Below the pieces are notes generated by a model. The model was not told the DNA's origin. It made no database searches and saw only the letters and a program-made list of their open reading frames with translations. From contig JAFXSG010000051.1 of NCBI GenBank assembly GCA_017525875.1, positions 1 to 63,978 of the forward strand: 63,978 nt of DNA, written 5' to 3'. Source of the DNA: Clostridia bacterium (GTDB lineage: Bacteria > Bacillota > Clostridia > Christensenellales > CAG-138). Positions 32,314 through 40,169 of this stretch are shown here, one piece after another. Both the position numbers and the translations under genes were made by a program. The first letter of the stretch is position 1. The number at the start of each line of letters is the position of its first letter.

Positions 32314-33518
32314 AACTATCGTACTGCCTGAAAACATTATTGCTGACAGCTTTTTTTGCTTTGGCCATGCTCGTCCCGATCCTTTCCCGCGGCGAAACCG
32401 GAACCGTTCCCGAAACCGCCGGACCGCTGACGGCGGAGGATATAGAGCAGCGGATCGGCGAACTTTCCCGCGAGACCGATCTTTCGGATTGGGAGATATG
32501 GTTCGATCGGCTGAAGGAGATTTCGCATGAAGCAGCCGGCTTTCGATCGGTGAACGGTTTTATAGAAGCGCTTGCCGAAAACCCGGATGCGGCAGTACAA
32601 AACTCATTTTCAAACGTACTCGCGGAGCTGTTCCTCCCGGGCCTTCGCAGTGCGCTGTCGGTTATGATCCCGGTTGCCGCGATCGCCGTTCTGACGGGGC
32701 TCTGCTCCATCGTTTTCGACGAAGGCGGGACCAAAAAGCTGGTGCTCCTCTTCCTCTGCGCATCCGCGATACTGGGCGTCACGGCTGTGTTCTCAAGCCT
32801 TGCGGGGGAGGTGGATGCGGCTGTGAACGATGCAGCCTCTTTTTGCGGCATTGCCGCGCCTGCTCTCGGAACGCTTCTTGCCGGCATGGGCGCCGCTGCG
32901 TCAGCCGGCCTGCTCGCGCCGCGCCTTGCTTTCGCTGCAGACGGCATAGCGGCGTTCATCCGCTCGGTCGTTATCCCGATGCTGCTCGCGTCCGGCGTCC
33001 TTACAGTGCTGAACGGATTGACGGATGCTCTCAGGCTCGGCCGCTCGGTGAAACTGCTTCACAAGACCGCAAAGTGGCTGCTCGCGCTTGCGGGTGCGTG
33101 CTATACGGCGTTTGCCGTCGCCGGCGGCCTGGGCGCGGCAGCGGCGGACGGTATTTCATTCAGAACTGCGCGATTTGCCGTCGACAGGCTCATCCCGGCG
33201 GCGGGAGGGCTGGTCGGCGGAGCGGCGGACGCGCTGAGGGCAGGGACCCTGCTGTTCAAAAACGCTGCCGGAAGCGCCTCGATCCTGATCCTCGCCGCCG
33301 TTATACTGCGGCCTCTTATGACCGCCGCCTGCGGCATGCTCGCATTTCGCGCCGCCGCTGCCGTGACCGAACCGTTTTCGGATGAACGCATACCCGGCAT
33401 GCTCGACGGTCTTGCTGATACCGTCTCCCTGCTCTTTGCCGCAGCGTGCTCGGTTTTCGCAATGTTCACGGTCACCGTGATGATGATCATCGCAGCCGGC
33501 AGTACTATGTTCGGATGA
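32310..33518 (+). CDS. spoIIIAE: stage III sporulation protein AE
   Basis: The largest SpoIIIA channel subunit, 402 residues: N-terminal signal-anchor (CLKTLLLTAFFALAMLVPI), an extracytoplasmic domain, then eight or so membrane helices rich in Ala and Gly. The blocks TGLCSIVFDEGGTKKLVLLFLCA and FRTARFAVDRLIPAAGGLVGG are typical of the family. GTG start, overlapping spoIIIAD; its stop overlaps the start of the short spoIIIAF. Confidence 0.92.
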   Translation: MKLSYCLKTLLLTAFFALAMLVPILSRGETGTVPETAGPLTAEDIEQRIGELSRETDLSDWEIWFDRLKEISHEAAGFRSVNGFIEALAENPDAAVQNSFSNVLAELFLPGLRSALSVMIPVAAIAVLTGLCSIVFDEGGTKKLVLLFLCASAILGVTAVFSSLAGEVDAAVNDAASFCGIAAPALGTLLAGMGAAASAGLLAPRLAFAADGIAAFIRSVVIPMLLASGVLTVLNGLTDALRLGRSVKLLHKTAKWLLALAGACYTAFAVAGGLGAAAADGISFRTARFAVDRLIPAAGGLVGGAADALRAGTLLFKNAAGSASILILAAVILRPLMTAACGMLAFRAAAAVTEPFSDERIPGMLDGLADTVSLLFAAACSVFAMFTVTVMMIIAAGSTMFG

Positions 33519-33679
33519 TGGAACTGATACAGCTATATAAACACGTACTTACCCGTCTCGTCTGCTCGGCGCTTGCAGCCGCTCTTCTTGACGCGCTCCT
33601 GCCGGAAACGGAGCGCGGTGCAAGAAAGGTCATAATGCTTGCGGCCGTGATGGCAGTGCTCTCGGGATTTGTAAAATGA
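33515..33679 (+). CDS. spoIIIAF: stage III sporulation protein AF, membrane part only
   Basis: Position in the operon and sequence identify this 54-residue protein as SpoIIIAF: HVLTRLVCSALAAALLDALL and RKVIMLAAVMAVLSGFVK match the two N-terminal membrane helices and the short LLPxxxxxxxx turn of the family. The usual protein is about 200 residues and carries a soluble ring-forming domain after the second helix. Here the frame stops directly after helix 2, and spoIIIAG begins in the same ATGA overlap, leaving no room for the missing domain. There is no frameshift remnant downstream. The gene seems to be a genuinely reduced version. Confidence 0.8.
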   Translation: MMELIQLYKHVLTRLVCSALAAALLDALLPETERGARKVIMLAAVMAVLSGFVK

Positions 33680-34254
33680 TGCAGGAAGGTCACTTGAAAA
33701 CGGAAGGAAACTCAAAATCGATACTCACTGCCGCCGCGGAACTGCTGGGGAGGAACAAGCGCCTGCGAATTGCCGTCTGCGCCGCTTTGGCCCTTTTCGC
33801 GGCTCTGCTGTTCTTAACATCCGGCGTGTTCAGGCCGCAAAAGACGGGATCGGCTCCCGCGGTGCAGGAAAGCCCTGCTCCGAATGCCGACGCCGCAGGA
33901 TCCATTGAAAGACGGCTCGAAACCGTGCTTTCCCGCATGGCGGGAGTGGGTAAGGTCACGGTCATGCTTACCCTCGATCAGACGGAGGAACAGGTGCTTG
34001 CTGTGGACGGAAGAAGCTCGAGCAGCGAAACGGGATCGAGCACGGAGTCGCGCCCGGCAACGGTTTCCGAGGGCGGCAAGGAGAGCCCCATCGTGCTCAC
34101 AGAGCGGCTTCCGCGCGTTCGCGGCGTGATCGTCGTCGCGGAAGGCGCGGCGAATATCAGCGTACGCGTGAACATCTCCGCAGCCGTCAGCACAGTGCTC
34201 GGGATCGACGAGAAATGCGTGGAGGTGTTTGTCATGGAGAGCGGACGGCCGTAA
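33676..34254 (+). CDS. spoIIIAG: stage III sporulation protein AG
   Basis: Channel-ring protein of the SpoIIIA complex (a secretin/EscJ-like ring-building fold), anchored in the mother-cell membrane and projecting into the intermembrane space. The 192-residue protein has one helix (LRIAVCAALALFAALLFLTS), then RRLETVLSRMAGVGKVTVML, the conserved SpoIIIAG block, a Ser-rich insert, and the C-terminal ring motif PRVRGVIVVAEGAANISVRV. The start overlaps the spoIIIAF stop. Confidence 0.93.
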   Translation: MMQEGHLKTEGNSKSILTAAAELLGRNKRLRIAVCAALALFAALLFLTSGVFRPQKTGSAPAVQESPAPNADAAGSIERRLETVLSRMAGVGKVTVMLTLDQTEEQVLAVDGRSSSSETGSSTESRPATVSEGGKESPIVLTERLPRVRGVIVVAEGAANISVRVNISAAVSTVLGIDEKCVEVFVMESGRP

Positions 34255-34317
34255 TAGAATAGTGAATGAAGCAGGGCTTCCACATTGATTTTTCACAGCA
34301 TGAAGGAGGAAAACAAA

Positions 34318-34878
34318 ATGAAGAACGGATTCAGGCTCACAAAAAGGGGCGCCATCGCGCTCGTGCTGCTGGCCGTACTGCTCGCAGGCGCGGTCTGGCT
34401 CAATATCAAGCTCGGCGCGGACGGACCGGGCGTAAACGCTCCGGGAGAGGACGCAGCAAACACAGCAGCTCCGAAGAACGACGGCGACGGCAGCTCCCAA
34501 ACCGTGAACGCGAACGTTTACTCAGGGTATTTCGTAAACTTCAGGGATGAGCGCAGCAGCGTGCGCGCACAGGAGATCGAGTATCTCAGGATGATCCTGC
34601 AGGACGAAACCTCGGACGCGGAGACGGTCGCCGGGGCGCAGGAGAGGCTGATGCAGCTCGTTTCAAACATGGAAAAAGAGTTTTCCATCGAAAGCCAGAT
34701 CCGTGCAAAGGGCTTCCTCGACGCGGCGGTCACTTTCAGAAACGACTCCGTAACGGTCGTGATAGACGGTGAAACGCTGACCGAAGAGGAGGTCGCAAGG
34801 ATACTGGATATCATTCGCAACGAGACCGGGGTATCCGCCTCTGCCGTCAGGATCTCGCTCAGCAAGGGCAGCGTATGA
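34318..34878 (+). CDS. spoIIIAH: stage III sporulation protein AH
   Basis: Partner of forespore SpoIIQ; together they form the core of the intercellular channel. The 186-residue protein has a membrane helix (GAIALVLLAVLLAGAVWLN), a linker, and the YscJ/FliF-like domain containing YFVNFRDERSSVRAQEIEYL and KGFLDAAVTFRNDSVTVVI. I chose the ATG at 34318, which has AAGGAGG at the right distance, over one at 34285. Its spacing from spoIIIAG is 63 bases. SpoIIQ is not encoded in this window. Confidence 0.92.
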   Translation: MKNGFRLTKRGAIALVLLAVLLAGAVWLNIKLGADGPGVNAPGEDAANTAAPKNDGDGSSQTVNANVYSGYFVNFRDERSSVRAQEIEYLRMILQDETSDAETVAGAQERLMQLVSNMEKEFSIESQIRAKGFLDAAVTFRNDSVTVVIDGETLTEEEVARILDIIRNETGVSASAVRISLSKGSV

Positions 34879-34965
34879 TCCGGCCGGATATGGCGACAGA
34901 TCCGCCAAAACAGGCACGAAATCGGCAATCTGTATGTAAATCTTGTGAATAATCCTCCTGATATA

Positions 34966-34994
34966 TTTACATCTTGGCTTAAGTTTGGTATAAT
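34966..34994 (+). promoter_or_regulatory. sigma-A promoter of the second Asp23 operon
   Basis: TTTACA (34966-34971), 17 bases, TATAAT (34989-34994), then an AAGGAGGTG ribosome-binding site before the ATG at 35027. Confidence 0.7.
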
Positions 34995-35026
34995 TACCAT
35001 GACTTAATATAAGGAGGTGTCCAACT

Positions 35027-35458
35027 ATGGATAACGAGAATCAGGTCATGACCGACGTTCAGGTAAACGAAACCGGCAAGGTAGTTTTTGCTCCCGATGT
35101 CGTTGCAACGATTGCCAACCTCGCAGCAACCGAAGTTGAGGGCGTAAGCGGCCTCGGCGGCGGCTTTGCTGACAGCATCAGCGGTATTTTCGGCGGTAAA
35201 AAGAGCTACACCAAGGGCGTCCGCGTAGAAGTAGGCACCGAAGAAGCGGCTGTCGATCTCAGCATCGACGTCAAGTACGGCTGCAAGATCCAGGAAGTAT
35301 GCGCCGAAGTGCAGAAGTCGGTCAAGAATGAGATCGAGCTTATGACCGGCCTTCGCGTAGTCGAAGTCAACGTGTTCGTTCAGGGCGTCACCTTTGAGAC
35401 CGAGAAGCCCGAAAAGCCCGAAAAGAAAAAGCCCGAAGAAACTCCGAGAGTCAAATGA
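35027..35458 (+). CDS. Asp23/Gls24-family envelope protein
   Basis: A 143-residue Asp23 paralogue. Diagnostic segments are GKVVFAPDVVATIANLAATEVEGVSGL, a Gly-rich loop, VRVEVGTEEAAVDLSIDVKYG, and MTGLRVVEVNVFVQGVTFE, followed by a Lys/Pro/Glu-rich tail. It is followed by AmaP and DUF2273 genes; in staphylococci and other Firmicutes AmaP anchors Asp23 at the membrane, and this trio is the same arrangement. It is more typical of the alkaline-shock cluster than the paralogue at 9900. Confidence 0.93.
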   Translation: MDNENQVMTDVQVNETGKVVFAPDVVATIANLAATEVEGVSGLGGGFADSISGIFGGKKSYTKGVRVEVGTEEAAVDLSIDVKYGCKIQEVCAEVQKSVKNEIELMTGLRVVEVNVFVQGVTFETEKPEKPEKKKPEETPRVK

Positions 35459-35559
35459 TCGGGATACTGTGAGCCGGAGCGGCGCGTTTCGCTCCGGCCC
35501 AATGCCTTGATCAAACACCAATGCATCGCGCTGATCAAAGCGCTCGAGAGGTACGAATC

Positions 35560-36132
35560 ATGAAATCCGATAAATTCTCAAAATTCCTGATCTCACTGAC
35601 CCTCGGCATTTTCGGAGCCGTGCTGCTTCTTCTGGCTGCCGAGTCGTGGGGAATAGTACCCCTTTCAAAGTTCACAAACTTCCTTGAAGACGGGCCTGCT
35701 ATCCTGCGCGTATTGCTCGGCATCCTGTTCGTCGCTCTGTGTGCAGGCGTCATTTACGTGATAATCAGGGCTCTCAAGCTCGGCAAGGAGCTTGACGCAG
35801 GCGAGATGAATCTGCTCACACGGAGCAGCGCAGGCGAATCCTTCATCAGCAACGAAGCGGTTTCCGAGCTCGTGCAGCGCATCCTCAAGAAGAACAAGCA
35901 GATCAAGAGCGCAAGCTGCAAGGTCATCCCCGTTGAGGACGGCGTTAACGTCCAGGTCAGGCAAACTGTCTATTCCGGGACCGATCTGAACCAGCTTTGC
36001 ACTGCCGTTCAAAGCAGCATCAAGCAGGAGATCGAGAGCGTCACGGGCATCCCCGTGCGCAACGTTGCCGTCAACATCATCAAGACCGTTCAGGGAACAG
36101 AACCCGTGACCGAGACCAAGAGGGTGAACTGA
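35560..36132 (+). CDS. amaP: alkaline shock response membrane-anchor protein AmaP
   Basis: A 190-residue protein with two N-terminal membrane helices (FLISLTLGIFGAVLLLLAAE and ILRVLLGILFVALCAGVIYVII), and a cytoplasmic domain resembling Asp23 (INQ-type core SGTDLNQLCTAVQSSIKQEIESVTGI). In Firmicutes AmaP holds Asp23 at the membrane, and the neighbouring Asp23 gene supports the call. The ATG at 35560 was chosen because the in-frame upstream ATG at 35521 lacks a ribosome-binding site. Its stop overlaps the DUF2273 start. Confidence 0.88.
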   Translation: MKSDKFSKFLISLTLGIFGAVLLLLAAESWGIVPLSKFTNFLEDGPAILRVLLGILFVALCAGVIYVIIRALKLGKELDAGEMNLLTRSSAGESFISNEAVSELVQRILKKNKQIKSASCKVIPVEDGVNVQVRQTVYSGTDLNQLCTAVQSSIKQEIESVTGIPVRNVAVNIIKTVQGTEPVTETKRVN

Positions 36133-36368
36133 TGAAGCTGAAAAATATTCAGGAATTCTGGTCCAAACATAAATATAAGCTCGCACTTGCTTTGCTGGGG
36201 CTTCTTGTCGCGGTCCTGTTTCTGACAATAGGCTTCTTCAGAACACTTCTGATAATCGTGCTGACAGGGCTTTGCTTCGGCTACGGGTGCCTGATCGACA
36301 AGTTCGGTTTTATTGATGCAAACAGTGAAATAGGAGCGTTCTTCAAGAAGCTCTTCGGCAGACGCTGA
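36132..36368 (+). CDS. DUF2273-family small membrane protein
   Basis: A 78-residue protein with two adjacent membrane helices (LALALLGLLVAVLFLTIGFF and LLIIVLTGLCFGYGCLID) and a short basic end. DUF2273 proteins regularly accompany Asp23 and AmaP. The TGATG overlap with amaP implies coupled translation. Its role is unknown, but membrane co-localisation with AmaP is plausible. Confidence 0.85.
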   Translation: MKLKNIQEFWSKHKYKLALALLGLLVAVLFLTIGFFRTLLIIVLTGLCFGYGCLIDKFGFIDANSEIGAFFKKLFGRR

Positions 36369-36388
36369 TCGGGTTTACGACTGTTTCG

Positions 36389-36431
36389 GTTTTCGTGCCG
36401 GTCCTTACGGCACGAAAACGTATTACTTTTA
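36389..36431 (+). terminator. terminator after the Asp23-AmaP-DUF2273 cluster
   Basis: GTTTTCGTGCCG (36389-36400) and CGGCACGAAAAC (36408-36419) form a perfect 12-bp stem with a 7-base loop, followed by GTATTACTTTT. Confidence 0.75.
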
Positions 36432-36453
36432 AGAAAGAACTTTAACAAAAGAT

Positions 36454-36852
36454 ATGAGCAGAAAAATCGCCCGCGAGGTCGCAATGAAGCTGACCTACGA
36501 AAAAATGTTCGGCTGTGACGAGACCTATCACGAGGTGCTCGAGCAGTCCGGCATCGAAGACGAGCCTTCGGAAGCGGACATCGCTTTCGCAAACGATATC
36601 GTGTCGGGAGTCCAGCAGAACCTTGCCGAGATCGATGAGATCATCCAGAGCGCCGCTGTAGGCTGGACGGTGAACAGAATGCCGAAGGTCGATCTTTCCA
36701 TCCTGCGCAACGCGGTCTATGAGATCCGCTTCGGCAATTCCGTGCCCGCTGCGGTCGCGGTAAACGAAGCCGTGGAGCTCGCAAAGACCTACTGCGACGA
36801 GCATTCTCCCAAATTCATAAACGGACTCCTCGGGAAAGTCGTCCGCGGATAA
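36454..36852 (+). CDS. nusB: transcription antitermination factor NusB
   Basis: A 132-residue all-helical RNA-binding protein of the rRNA antitermination complex. It shows SRKIAREVAMKLTYEKMFG at the N-terminus, IQSAAVGWTVNRMPKVDLSIL and VNEAVELAKTYCDEHSPKFINGLLGKV at the C-terminus, all typical of NusB. A+T-rich leader with AAGAAAG rather than a strong SD. It starts the gene string running to recN; the TsaD-like gene begins 2 bases after its stop. Confidence 0.93.
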   Translation: MSRKIAREVAMKLTYEKMFGCDETYHEVLEQSGIEDEPSEADIAFANDIVSGVQQNLAEIDEIIQSAAVGWTVNRMPKVDLSILRNAVYEIRFGNSVPAAVAVNEAVELAKTYCDEHSPKFINGLLGKVVRG

Positions 36853-36854
36853 TA

Positions 36855-37829
36855 ATGGAAGCGGAGCGTCTGTTTCTCGGCTTCGATACAAGCTGCTACA
36901 CTTCGTCCGCAGCTTGTGTTTGCGTTAACGGAATCGTTTCGGAGCACCGCAGGCTCCTCGCCGTTTCGGGCGGGGAGCGCGGGCTTCGCCAAAGCGATGC
37001 CGTGTTTTTGCATACGAGAAACATGACGGATATCGTGAAGAGCGTGCTTTCAGAGGTCGATACAGCCCGTGTCGCCGGCGTCGGCGTAAGCGTCTGTCCC
37101 TCGAGCCGGGAAAACAGCTATATGCCGGTTTTCCTCGTAGGCAGGCTGATCGCGGAATCGGTCGCCGCCGCGCTCCGCGTGCCCGTATTCGGCTTCACGC
37201 ATCAGCAGGGGCATATTCGCGCGGCGCTCTTCAGCAATGAAGAGCTGATCTCGAAGCCCTTTTATGCGTTCCACATGAGCGGCGGAACGAGCGAACTGCT
37301 GCATGTGGACGAGAAAATGAACATCACCGTCTGCGGCGGCTCGACCGATATCAATGCCGGTCAGCTTGTGGACAGGCTCGGCGTGCGTATGGGCCTCAGC
37401 TTTCCTGCCGGCAAAGAGCTTGAAAAGCTTGCCTCATCGGCTTCCGGCCGCGGCCTGCTCCTGCCTGCAAGCGTGAAGGGTACGCATTTCTCCTTCTCCG
37501 GAGCGGAAACGAAGGCAGCCCGGGCGCTTGATAACGGCGCGGACCCTGCTGATACCGCGTACTCCGTTTACGACCTTATCGCAAGAACGCTTGCGAAAAC
37601 GATCAACAACGCAATGAGCGAAGAAGAGGGCTCACCCGCCTGCACGAGATTTCTGCTCGCGGGCGGCGTCGCATCGAGCGCGCTTCTTCGTTCAATGCTT
37701 GAAAAACGTCTTGCGTCAAGCGGAGCGGAGCTGCATTTTGCCAAGCCCCGGCTTTCAAGCGACAACGCTGTCGGCGCGGCGTTTCTCTGTATGGACAGCT
37801 TAATGAATGATCAAGCCGTGAAAGGCTGA
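36855..37829 (+). CDS. TsaD/Kae1-like M22 paralogue
   Basis: A 324-residue ASKHA-fold protein similar to TsaD (tRNA threonylcarbamoyladenosine transferase). It has GFDTSCYTSSAACV (TsaD usually has ESSCDET), the metal-binding pair in FGFTHQQGHIRAALF, HMSGGTSELLHVD, and the C-terminal LLAGGVASSALLRSML and LSSDNAVGAAFL. The divergent N-terminal motif suggests it is the paralogue found in many Clostridia in addition to genuine TsaD, and its activity is not established. It sits between nusB and folD. Confidence 0.8.
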   Translation: MEAERLFLGFDTSCYTSSAACVCVNGIVSEHRRLLAVSGGERGLRQSDAVFLHTRNMTDIVKSVLSEVDTARVAGVGVSVCPSSRENSYMPVFLVGRLIAESVAAALRVPVFGFTHQQGHIRAALFSNEELISKPFYAFHMSGGTSELLHVDEKMNITVCGGSTDINAGQLVDRLGVRMGLSFPAGKELEKLASSASGRGLLLPASVKGTHFSFSGAETKAARALDNGADPADTAYSVYDLIARTLAKTINNAMSEEEGSPACTRFLLAGGVASSALLRSMLEKRLASSGAELHFAKPRLSSDNAVGAAFLCMDSLMNDQAVKG

Positions 37830-37840
37830 AAGGATAAACT

Positions 37841-38692
37841 ATGGCAAATATGATCGACGGGAAACTGATCGCCGCAAGCCTCAGGGACGAATGTGCGCAG
37901 CGCGTGCTCACGCTTAAAGAAAAGGGCGTTTCGCCCCGCCTTGACGTTATCATCGTAGGGGACGATCCCGCCTCCCATCAATACGTGAACAGCAGGCTCA
38001 AGGATTGCGCCGATATCGGCCTTGAAAGCATCACCCATACCCTCCCCGCGGTAGCGGAGCAGGCGGAGCTTGTCGACCTTATCGAGCAGCTTAATGCCGA
38101 CGCCGCGGTGCACGGCATCCTGCTGCAGATGCCGCTGCCGAAGAGCATGAACAGCGATGAGGTCATCGCCCATATCTCCCCTAAAAAGGACGTTGACGGG
38201 CTTACAGTCGCAAACGCCGGCGCGCTCTATACCGGCCGGGAAGGCTTTGCACCCTGCACTCCGAGCAGCGTCATGACCCTCATCAAGAGCACGGGCGTAC
38301 CGATCAAAGGCAAAAACGCCGTAGTCGTCGGCAGGAGCATCGTTGTAGGCAAACCCGCCGCTATGCTGCTCCTCAAGGAGCATGCGACCGTCACCATCTG
38401 CCATTCGAGGACGGCCGATCTCGCGGCACACACACGGGATGCCGATATTCTCGTCGCGGCCGTCGGCGTGCCCGGTCTTATTAAGGGCGATATGATAAAG
38501 CCCGGCGCCGTGGTAGTGGACGCCGGCATCAACAGAGTGGACGGCAAGACCGTAGGCGACGTGGAGTTTGAGTCCGCAGAAAAGGTCGCGGGCTATATCT
38601 CGCCCGTGCCCGGCGGTGTAGGCCCCGTAACGCGGAAGATACTCCTTGCAAACACACTGACAGCTGCGGAGAGAATGAATGAAGCTGAATGA
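37841..38692 (+). CDS. folD: bifunctional methylene-THF dehydrogenase / methenyl-THF cyclohydrolase
   Basis: Supplies one-carbon units by interconverting methylene-, methenyl- and formyl-tetrahydrofolate with NADP. The 283-residue protein has the substrate lysine region YVNSRLKDCADIG, the signature LLQMPLPKSM and SPKKDVDGLTVANAG, the Rossmann motif VVVGRSIVVGKPAAMLLL, and the C-terminal PVPGGVGPVTRKILLANTL. It overlaps xseA by 14 bases. Confidence 0.97.
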   Translation: MANMIDGKLIAASLRDECAQRVLTLKEKGVSPRLDVIIVGDDPASHQYVNSRLKDCADIGLESITHTLPAVAEQAELVDLIEQLNADAAVHGILLQMPLPKSMNSDEVIAHISPKKDVDGLTVANAGALYTGREGFAPCTPSSVMTLIKSTGVPIKGKNAVVVGRSIVVGKPAAMLLLKEHATVTICHSRTADLAAHTRDADILVAAVGVPGLIKGDMIKPGAVVVDAGINRVDGKTVGDVEFESAEKVAGYISPVPGGVGPVTRKILLANTLTAAERMNEAE

Positions 38693-39893
38693 AACGGCGT
38701 TGACCGTTGAACAGCTTAATAACTATGCAAAAGCGCTGCTCGAAAACGACGAGCGGCTTCATTCCGTGCGCGTACAGGGCGAGCTTTCGGGTTTCAAACG
38801 TCACAGCTCGGGCCACCTGTACTTTACACTTAAGGACGAGGCGGCGGCCATCAGCTGCGTCATGTTCCGTTCGAGCGCCGCGTCGCTGCGCTTCAGCCCG
38901 TCGGACGGCTTGCGCGTCGTCGTTACAGGCAGCGTTTCGATCTTCGTAAAGGACGGCAAGTACCAGCTCTACGTCAACACGATGCGCGAAGCGGGCGAGG
39001 GCGAGCTCTACCGCCGCTTCCTCGAGCTTAAGGACAAGCTCGAGCGCGAAGGCCTTTTCGAAAGAAAACGGCCGATCCCGTTCCTGCCCAAATGCGTCGG
39101 CATAGTTACCAGCGAGACCGGCGCGGCGCTGCACGATATCCTTACCGTAACGAAAAGGCGTTTTCCGAAGATGAACGTTCTTTTCGCGCCCGCTCAGGTG
39201 CAGGGCCCGACCGCGCCGCAGTCCATGATCGACGCGATACGTTTGCAGGAAAAATGCGGCAAAGCGGACGTGCTGATCGTCGGCCGCGGGGGCGGCAGCT
39301 ATGAGGACCTGTCCTGCTTCAACGACGAAGCGCTCGCGAGAGCCATCTTCGCAAGCCCGATCCCCGTCATCAGCGCCGTCGGGCACGAGGTCGATTTCAC
39401 GATCGCGGATTTTGCCGCGGACATGCGCGCTCCCACGCCCTCAGCGGCGGCGGAGCTTGCCGTTCCGGAATATGAAGCGCTCCGCTCCGGCATTGCCGAC
39501 ATGCGGTTCAAAATGGATCAGATCGCGCGTCAGGGCCTTTCAAACGCGGAAAAACAGCTCGCGCTGCTCCGCTCGAGCGCCGCGCTGTCCAAGCCCGCCA
39601 CACTGATCGACAAAAAGCGTTCCGATCTTCGCCAGCTGATCGTTTCGATGGAGAACTCGATACAGGCGGCGATGGCGGCGGCCTATGCGAAAACCGATAC
39701 TTTAACCGAAAAAATGAAAGCGCTAAACCCGTTTGCGGTGCTTGCGCGCGGCTATGCGATAGTCAGGAACGAGCACGGTGAGCCCGTTGTGAACGCGGCG
39801 GCCGTTGCCGCAGGGGACAGGCTTGAACTCACTCTATCCGGCGGCAGGGTAGCCGCAAAAGCGGAAAGCGTTGAACTTACCGAAAAGGAATAA
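38679..39893 (+). CDS. xseA: exodeoxyribonuclease VII large subunit
   Basis: Catalytic subunit of the single-strand exonuclease VII. The 404-residue protein opens with an OB-fold (VRVQGELSGFKRHSSGHLYF, KDEAAAISCVMFR) and continues with the conserved catalytic region IGIVTSETGAALHDI-like (VGIVTSETGAALHDILTVT), DVLIVGRGGGSYEDLSCF and SAVGHEVDFTIADFAAD, then a coiled-coil C-terminal arm. It overlaps folD and is followed by xseB. Confidence 0.96.
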   Translation: MKLNETALTVEQLNNYAKALLENDERLHSVRVQGELSGFKRHSSGHLYFTLKDEAAAISCVMFRSSAASLRFSPSDGLRVVVTGSVSIFVKDGKYQLYVNTMREAGEGELYRRFLELKDKLEREGLFERKRPIPFLPKCVGIVTSETGAALHDILTVTKRRFPKMNVLFAPAQVQGPTAPQSMIDAIRLQEKCGKADVLIVGRGGGSYEDLSCFNDEALARAIFASPIPVISAVGHEVDFTIADFAADMRAPTPSAAAELAVPEYEALRSGIADMRFKMDQIARQGLSNAEKQLALLRSSAALSKPATLIDKKRSDLRQLIVSMENSIQAAMAAAYAKTDTLTEKMKALNPFAVLARGYAIVRNEHGEPVVNAAAVAAGDRLELTLSGGRVAAKAESVELTEKE

Positions 39894-39908
39894 CAACCGG
39901 AGGACGAT

Positions 39909-40154
39909 ATGGAAGAAAACGTAAAGACAGATCCCGTTATCCTCGATGAAAACGGCAAAAAGAAGAGCTTTGAACGATCCGTTTCGGAGATCGAAGCCAT
40001 CGTTGCGAAGCTTAACTCCGGCAGTGTACAGCTCGACGAGATGATCGCGCTGTATGAAAAAGGCATCGCCCTTTCCGACCACTGCATGGCTCTGCTTGCG
40101 GAGTACGACGGAAGGATCGAAAAAGCTTCAGCCGGCGGCGGTCCCGAGGAATGA
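39909..40154 (+). CDS. xseB: exodeoxyribonuclease VII small subunit
   Basis: An 81-residue helical hairpin protein that binds the coiled-coil arm of XseA. The signature is SFERSVSEIEAIVAKLNSG followed by VQLDEMIALYEKGIALSDHC. GGAGGACG precedes the ATG. It sits between xseA and ispA, the usual Firmicutes order. Confidence 0.95.
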   Translation: MEENVKTDPVILDENGKKKSFERSVSEIEAIVAKLNSGSVQLDEMIALYEKGIALSDHCMALLAEYDGRIEKASAGGGPEE

Positions 40155-40169
40155 CGAAAGGGCAAAGCG

